A DNA stretch of 8,005 nt from Firmicutes bacterium CAG:882 (GTDB taxonomy: Bacteria; Bacillota; Clostridia; Lachnospirales; Lachnospiraceae). Location of the stretch: the NCBI GenBank assembly GCA_000435595.1, contig FR895412.1, positions 1-8,005 of the forward strand. The letters run 5' to 3'. Position numbers and translations under genes: made by a program. The notes under the pieces are model-generated. The model searched no databases. It saw nothing but the letters and a program-made list of their open reading frames with translations, and was not told where the DNA came from. Positions 5,471-8,005 of this stretch are shown here, piece by piece (the first letter of the stretch is position 1; the number at the start of each line of letters is the position of its first letter).

Positions 5471-6364
5471 CTATTTCACTGTATTTACAAGCGTTCCGAT
5501 TCCCTCCACAATACACTCAACGGTATCACCCGGCTTTAAAAAACGCGGTGGTTCAAAGCCCATGCCGACTCCTGCAGGAGTTCCCATTGATATGATTGTT
5601 CCTGACTTTAACGTCATTCCCGATGAAAGCTCGCTTATCACATGCGCCACATCAAATATAAGCAGCTCCGTATTGCTGTTCTGACGAAGCTCACCGTTCA
5701 CCTTCGACCGTATGGCAAGCTTCGGCGGATATGCTATACTGTCCGCGGTAGTGACACATGGTCCCATCGGTGTAAATCCATCAAGGCTCTTTCCGAAATA
5801 CCACTGTTTATGTCTCGTCTGAACATTTCTCGCACTCACATCATTGATGATGGTATATCCGAATATGTATTCTGCCGCCTCATCCTCGGTAACATTCTTC
5901 GCATCCTTACCGATAATAACCGCAAGCTCGCACTCATAGTCCAGACTGTCAACAAGGTTCTCATGCGCCTCGATAAAGCCCTTATCAGGCACTGCTTCAT
6001 TCACTCTCTTTGAGAAATATACGGCATAAGGTCTTTCACCTCCGAATACCTCCTTCTTATATCTTGCCGACTCAACAGCATGCTCCATATAATTGATACC
6101 GAGGCATATTATATCCTGCCTTGGTCTGGGAATCGGTGCTAAAAGTACCACGTCCTTAATATGAATCGAGCCGTGTATCTCATCAGGTTCCCTGCGGCTG
6201 TATATACCGATAAGCTCCTTCTCCGCCTTCGACATCTTCTCCACAACCTCCTGCATGCTCTCATAAGGCATGCCGAGCGAGCGCAGCGGATATACCCAAG
6301 TCTCATCATCATTAATCACACCGACACGTTCCTTCTTACCATCAAGATATGTCACAAGTTTCAT
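5471..6364 (-). CDS. Fumarylacetoacetate hydrolase (FAH) family protein
   Basis: This 297-residue cytoplasmic enzyme is of the FAH superfamily, metal-dependent hydrolases or decarboxylases and isomerases acting on C-C bonds of 2-keto acids. The N-terminal subdomain (1-75) is followed by the FAH fold. CLGINY is at 87-92 with nearby His95. The metal-binding pair Glu144 and Glu146 lies in DYECELAVIIG, Asp175 in IINDVSARN, Lys192 in YFGKSLDGF, and the closing motif is ISMGTPAGVG at 258-267. All expected metal ligands are present. The start at 6364 is chosen from GGAG six bases upstream; an in-frame extension to 6397 would be made of the leader hairpin. No aromatic-degradation gene lies nearby, so the substrate is unknown. 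Candidates are acylpyruvates, oxaloacetate or 2-keto-3-deoxy sugar acids, the last fitting a pectin-using organism, but this is inference. Confidence 0.88.
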   Translation of the reverse strand: MKLVTYLDGKKERVGVINDDETWVYPLRSLGMPYESMQEVVEKMSKAEKELIGIYSRREPDEIHGSIHIKDVVLLAPIPRPRQDIICLGINYMEHAVESARYKKEVFGGERPYAVYFSKRVNEAVPDKGFIEAHENLVDSLDYECELAVIIGKDAKNVTEDEAAEYIFGYTIINDVSARNVQTRHKQWYFGKSLDGFTPMGPCVTTADSIAYPPKLAIRSKVNGELRQNSNTELLIFDVAHVISELSSGMTLKSGTIISMGTPAGVGMGFEPPRFLKPGDTVECIVEGIGTLVNTVK

Positions 6365-6368
6365 AGAA

Positions 6369-6402
6369 ATCTCCATTCCGCCGCAAAGCAACGGCACAAA
6401 TA
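6369..6402 (-). promoter_or_regulatory. Structured 5' leader of the FAH gene, copy 2 of a shared element
   Basis: It has the same TATTTGTGCCGT, loop, GCGGC, GAATGGAGAT layout as the mnmA leader at 3724-3755. The arms GCCGT (plus 6391-6395) and GCGGC (plus 6380-6384) are identical; the loop here is TGCTTT instead of GAAA. The hairpin ends 15 bases before the start codon, as in the mnmA copy. Confidence 0.7.
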
Positions 6403-6426
6403 GTAATGAAAATCATTTCCTATGAT

Positions 6427-6455
6427 ATTTTATCACCATCAAAAAAAATTTGCAA
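6427..6455 (-). promoter_or_regulatory. Promoter of the FAH-family gene (extended -10)
   Basis: On the minus strand, TTGCAA (plus 6450-6455) and TAAAAT (plus 6427-6432) are 17 bases apart. TG precedes the -10 box by one base (TGATAAAAT). The start would be near 6420, giving a leader of about 56 bases, close to that of mnmA. The -10 hexamer is the same as in the mnmA promoter. Confidence 0.65.
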
Positions 6456-6475
6456 TGCGCAATATGGCATCTTGT

Positions 6476-6500
6476 AAAGCGGACATTCGCGATCCGCTTT
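6476..6500 (-). terminator. Hairpin terminator after the yoaP-like gene
   Basis: AAAGCGGA and TCCGCTTT form a perfect eight-base-pair stem (plus 6476-6483 with 6493-6500) around a nine-base loop, 15 bases after the yoaP-like stop. On the minus strand only TTT follows before an A, so termination may be partial. It separates the hydrolase-yoaP operon from the FAH promoter. Confidence 0.6.
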
Positions 6501-6514
6501 CGCTACTTGCTCAC

Positions 6515-7270
6515 TTATTTTTCCATCCCATCTAACAGCTTTATAAATCTTTTATCATTCATCTGCTCATTCGTGACATATTCTCCGTTATAAAATAATG
6601 CATAGGTTGTAACCGGTGTCGGAGCATTCTGCGCTTCTTCTTTCGTTTCCAGCCTGATTGCGTGAAACGGAACCTCTCTTTCTTTGGCAACTTCAAGAAG
6701 TACCGGAACATATTTGGCATTAAACGGACATTGATTGGTATAGTACAGTACATAGCCTGTCTGCTCAACATGTGGATGCTTCGCACACTCCTTAAATCCC
6801 GGCTTAACTGCCTCGAATGAAAAAGGCAGATGCCATAGCTGAATACCATTATCCGCTTCATCGCAGACTGTAAATCCCTTATACTTAAGGAACTTCGGAT
6901 CTGCCAGAAAAGGCTTTTTCTTAGCGGCTGACAGGATACAGATTCCCTTTTTCCCCTTCGCTTTGCTGTCTTCTATACAGGCATTCAGTAAATCAGTCGA
7001 ATAACCATTGCCTTTGAAAGAACCAGCCACCCACAAACAGTCAATATACATATAACCCTCTGCTATGATTGGATTCCATGCATTTTCTGCCGGAATATAC
7101 TCGATAAAGCATTTTCCACGCTCTATACTCTTGAGAAATACCAATCCATCATCAAATCTCTCTTTCAGCCAGTTTTTCTTTGATATTACCTGTATATCCT
7201 TGTTGCTTGAAATCGCACAGCAGATATGCTCTTTTTCAATATTTTCTTTCGTCACTCTTATATATTCCAT
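6515..7270 (-). CDS. yoaP: YoaP-like GNAT acetyltransferase with thioredoxin-like C-terminal domain
   Basis: This 251-residue protein has two parts. Residues 1 to about 150 form a GNAT N-acetyltransferase domain; the acetyl-CoA-binding loop is at 84-91 (SFKGNGYS, a K-G-N-G form of the Q/R-x-x-G-x-G/A motif) after the strand MYIDCLWV. Residues 173-251 form a YoaP-type domain that looks thioredoxin-like, with YYTNQCPF (176-183) placed like a glutaredoxin active site but with one cysteine, Cys181, rather than a CxxC pair. Length and layout match the B. subtilis YoaP family, whose substrate is not known to me. The start is set by GAGG seven bases upstream of the ATG. It begins 11 bases after the stop of the alpha/beta hydrolase gene and is almost certainly translated from the same mRNA. 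A terminator hairpin follows. Confidence 0.82.
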   Translation of the reverse strand: MEYIRVTKENIEKEHICCAISSNKDIQVISKKNWLKERFDDGLVFLKSIERGKCFIEYIPAENAWNPIIAEGYMYIDCLWVAGSFKGNGYSTDLLNACIEDSKAKGKKGICILSAAKKKPFLADPKFLKYKGFTVCDEADNGIQLWHLPFSFEAVKPGFKECAKHPHVEQTGYVLYYTNQCPFNAKYVPVLLEVAKEREVPFHAIRLETKEEAQNAPTPVTTYALFYNGEYVTNEQMNDKRFIKLLDGMEK

Positions 7271-7281
7271 AGATTTTCCTC

Positions 7282-8005
7282 TTAATCTACTTCGTCAATA
7301 AATTTTTCTATCAGTCTGTTTACTTTATCCGGCTGATCGGTATTGGAATTATGACCGGCATTTTTTATCCACTTAAGCGGTAAACTTTCTCTCTGATGCC
7401 ATTTCTTATTATAGCTTTTTGCTGAGCCTGCTTTATCCTTTTCTCCACAGATAAGAAGTGCCGGACAACTGATATGATATGGCAGATCTGCTTTGATTGC
7501 CTCAGCAAGCATTCTGTACCCGAAACCGGCAAGCCTTGCATATTCTTTAGGATCTGAATCATAGGACATCATCATCTTTCGCATAAGCTTCTGACCATAA
7601 TCCGTCTCTGCGCACCCTTTTGAACCAGCCCTAAGAAGTGCTTTCCATGGATATATCTTATATAATGGTTCTGCTCTTTCAAGAAGCCATATTTCCATTG
7701 CAGTCATATAGGACTTTTGGAGCGGTGCAGAATCAATGGAAATAAACCCCTTTAGCTTATCCGGATATAATTCCATATACATTTGAGCCAGATATCCACC
7801 CATAGACTGACCGATAATGATCGGATTATAAATTTCTTCTTTTGCTAAGATTTCATATAGCCATTGCGCCATGTCAGACAGACTGTAATTGTTCGTAAAC
7901 GGTCTGGATAATGCATGTGATGGTGCATCCCATACAAACACATTCTGTTTTCTCTCAAAATATTCTATCTGTTTTTCAAAAAGCCTGTGATCTGCTGTAA
8001 GTCCC
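7282..8005 (-). CDS. Alpha/beta hydrolase, 5' end cut by window edge
   Basis: The reading frame is open to the right edge of the window, so the gene is partial; 240 residues are visible, beginning GLTADHRLFEKQ. An internal GTG at 7941 is not the start, since the residues before it (EYFERKQNVFVWDAPSHA) are typical of the fold. The nucleophile elbow GQSMGG puts the catalytic Ser at plus 7804-7806. The acid is probably Asp in LICGEKD and the base is His in NAGHNSN near the C-terminus. A helical cap lies between, rich in Met, Lys and Arg (QKLMRKMMMSYD). It is a soluble serine hydrolase of the lipase, esterase or peptidase-like group; the substrate cannot be read. It is the upstream gene of a two-gene operon with the yoaP-like gene. 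The promoter lies outside the window. Confidence 0.88.
   Translation of the reverse strand, partial: GLTADHRLFEKQIEYFERKQNVFVWDAPSHALSRPFTNNYSLSDMAQWLYEILAKEEIYNPIIIGQSMGGYLAQMYMELYPDKLKGFISIDSAPLQKSYMTAMEIWLLERAEPLYKIYPWKALLRAGSKGCAETDYGQKLMRKMMMSYDSDPKEYARLAGFGYRMLAEAIKADLPYHISCPALLICGEKDKAGSAKSYNKKWHQRESLPLKWIKNAGHNSNTDQPDKVNRLIEKFIDEVD

Noticed and set aside
7939..7941. GTG at 7941 as the hydrolase start
   Set aside because: The frame stays open to the window edge and the upstream residues continue the hydrolase fold, so the gene is truncated, not short.
1..8005. CRISPR array, insertion sequence, tRNA or rRNA gene, attachment site
   Set aside because: I looked for spaced repeats, transposase motifs, terminal inverted repeats and cloverleaf patterns and saw none.

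Overview
The window looks like chromosome from a low-to-moderate-GC Firmicute of class Clostridia, most likely a Lachnospiraceae gut anaerobe. The clues are strong GGAGG-type ribosome binding sites, sigma-A-like promoters, a SpoVB-type flippase, a Clostridia-style HisJ phosphatase, a YoaP-type acetyltransferase and a cytoplasmic family-28 pectin hydrolase. The family is inferred from gene content only, and I do not name a genus.

Left part (1-502). A leftward promoter (17-45) serves a gene outside the window. Then comes a complete stand-alone transcription unit that encodes only a 23-residue peptide with four cysteines. It has an extended -10 promoter overlapped by two tandem palindromes, a strong ribosome binding site, the ORF at 235-306 and a long intrinsic terminator. 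A second hairpin and a near-consensus promoter for hisJ follow.

Middle (503-5428). hisJ (+), for histidine biosynthesis, converges on a GH28 glycosidase gene (-), and the two share one terminator that overlaps both stop codons. The GH28 gene lies downstream of mnmA (-, tRNA 2-thiouridylase), with 45 bases and no terminator between them, so they are probably co-transcribed. mnmA diverges from a spoVB-like flippase gene (+) across a short promoter region.

Right part (5429-8005). A fumarylacetoacetate-hydrolase-family gene (-) converges on spoVB and has its own promoter. Upstream of it, a two-gene leftward operon encodes an alpha/beta hydrolase (5' end cut by the window edge) and a YoaP-like protein (GNAT domain plus thioredoxin-like C-terminus).

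Most genes are ordinary and functionally unrelated. Two things stand out. One is the Cys-rich micropeptide with its fully equipped promoter, operator and terminator. The other is an almost identical 32-34 base leader, a small GC hairpin followed by a conserved Shine-Dalgarno block, in front of two unrelated genes (mnmA and the FAH-family gene) and placed at nearly the same distance from their promoters.
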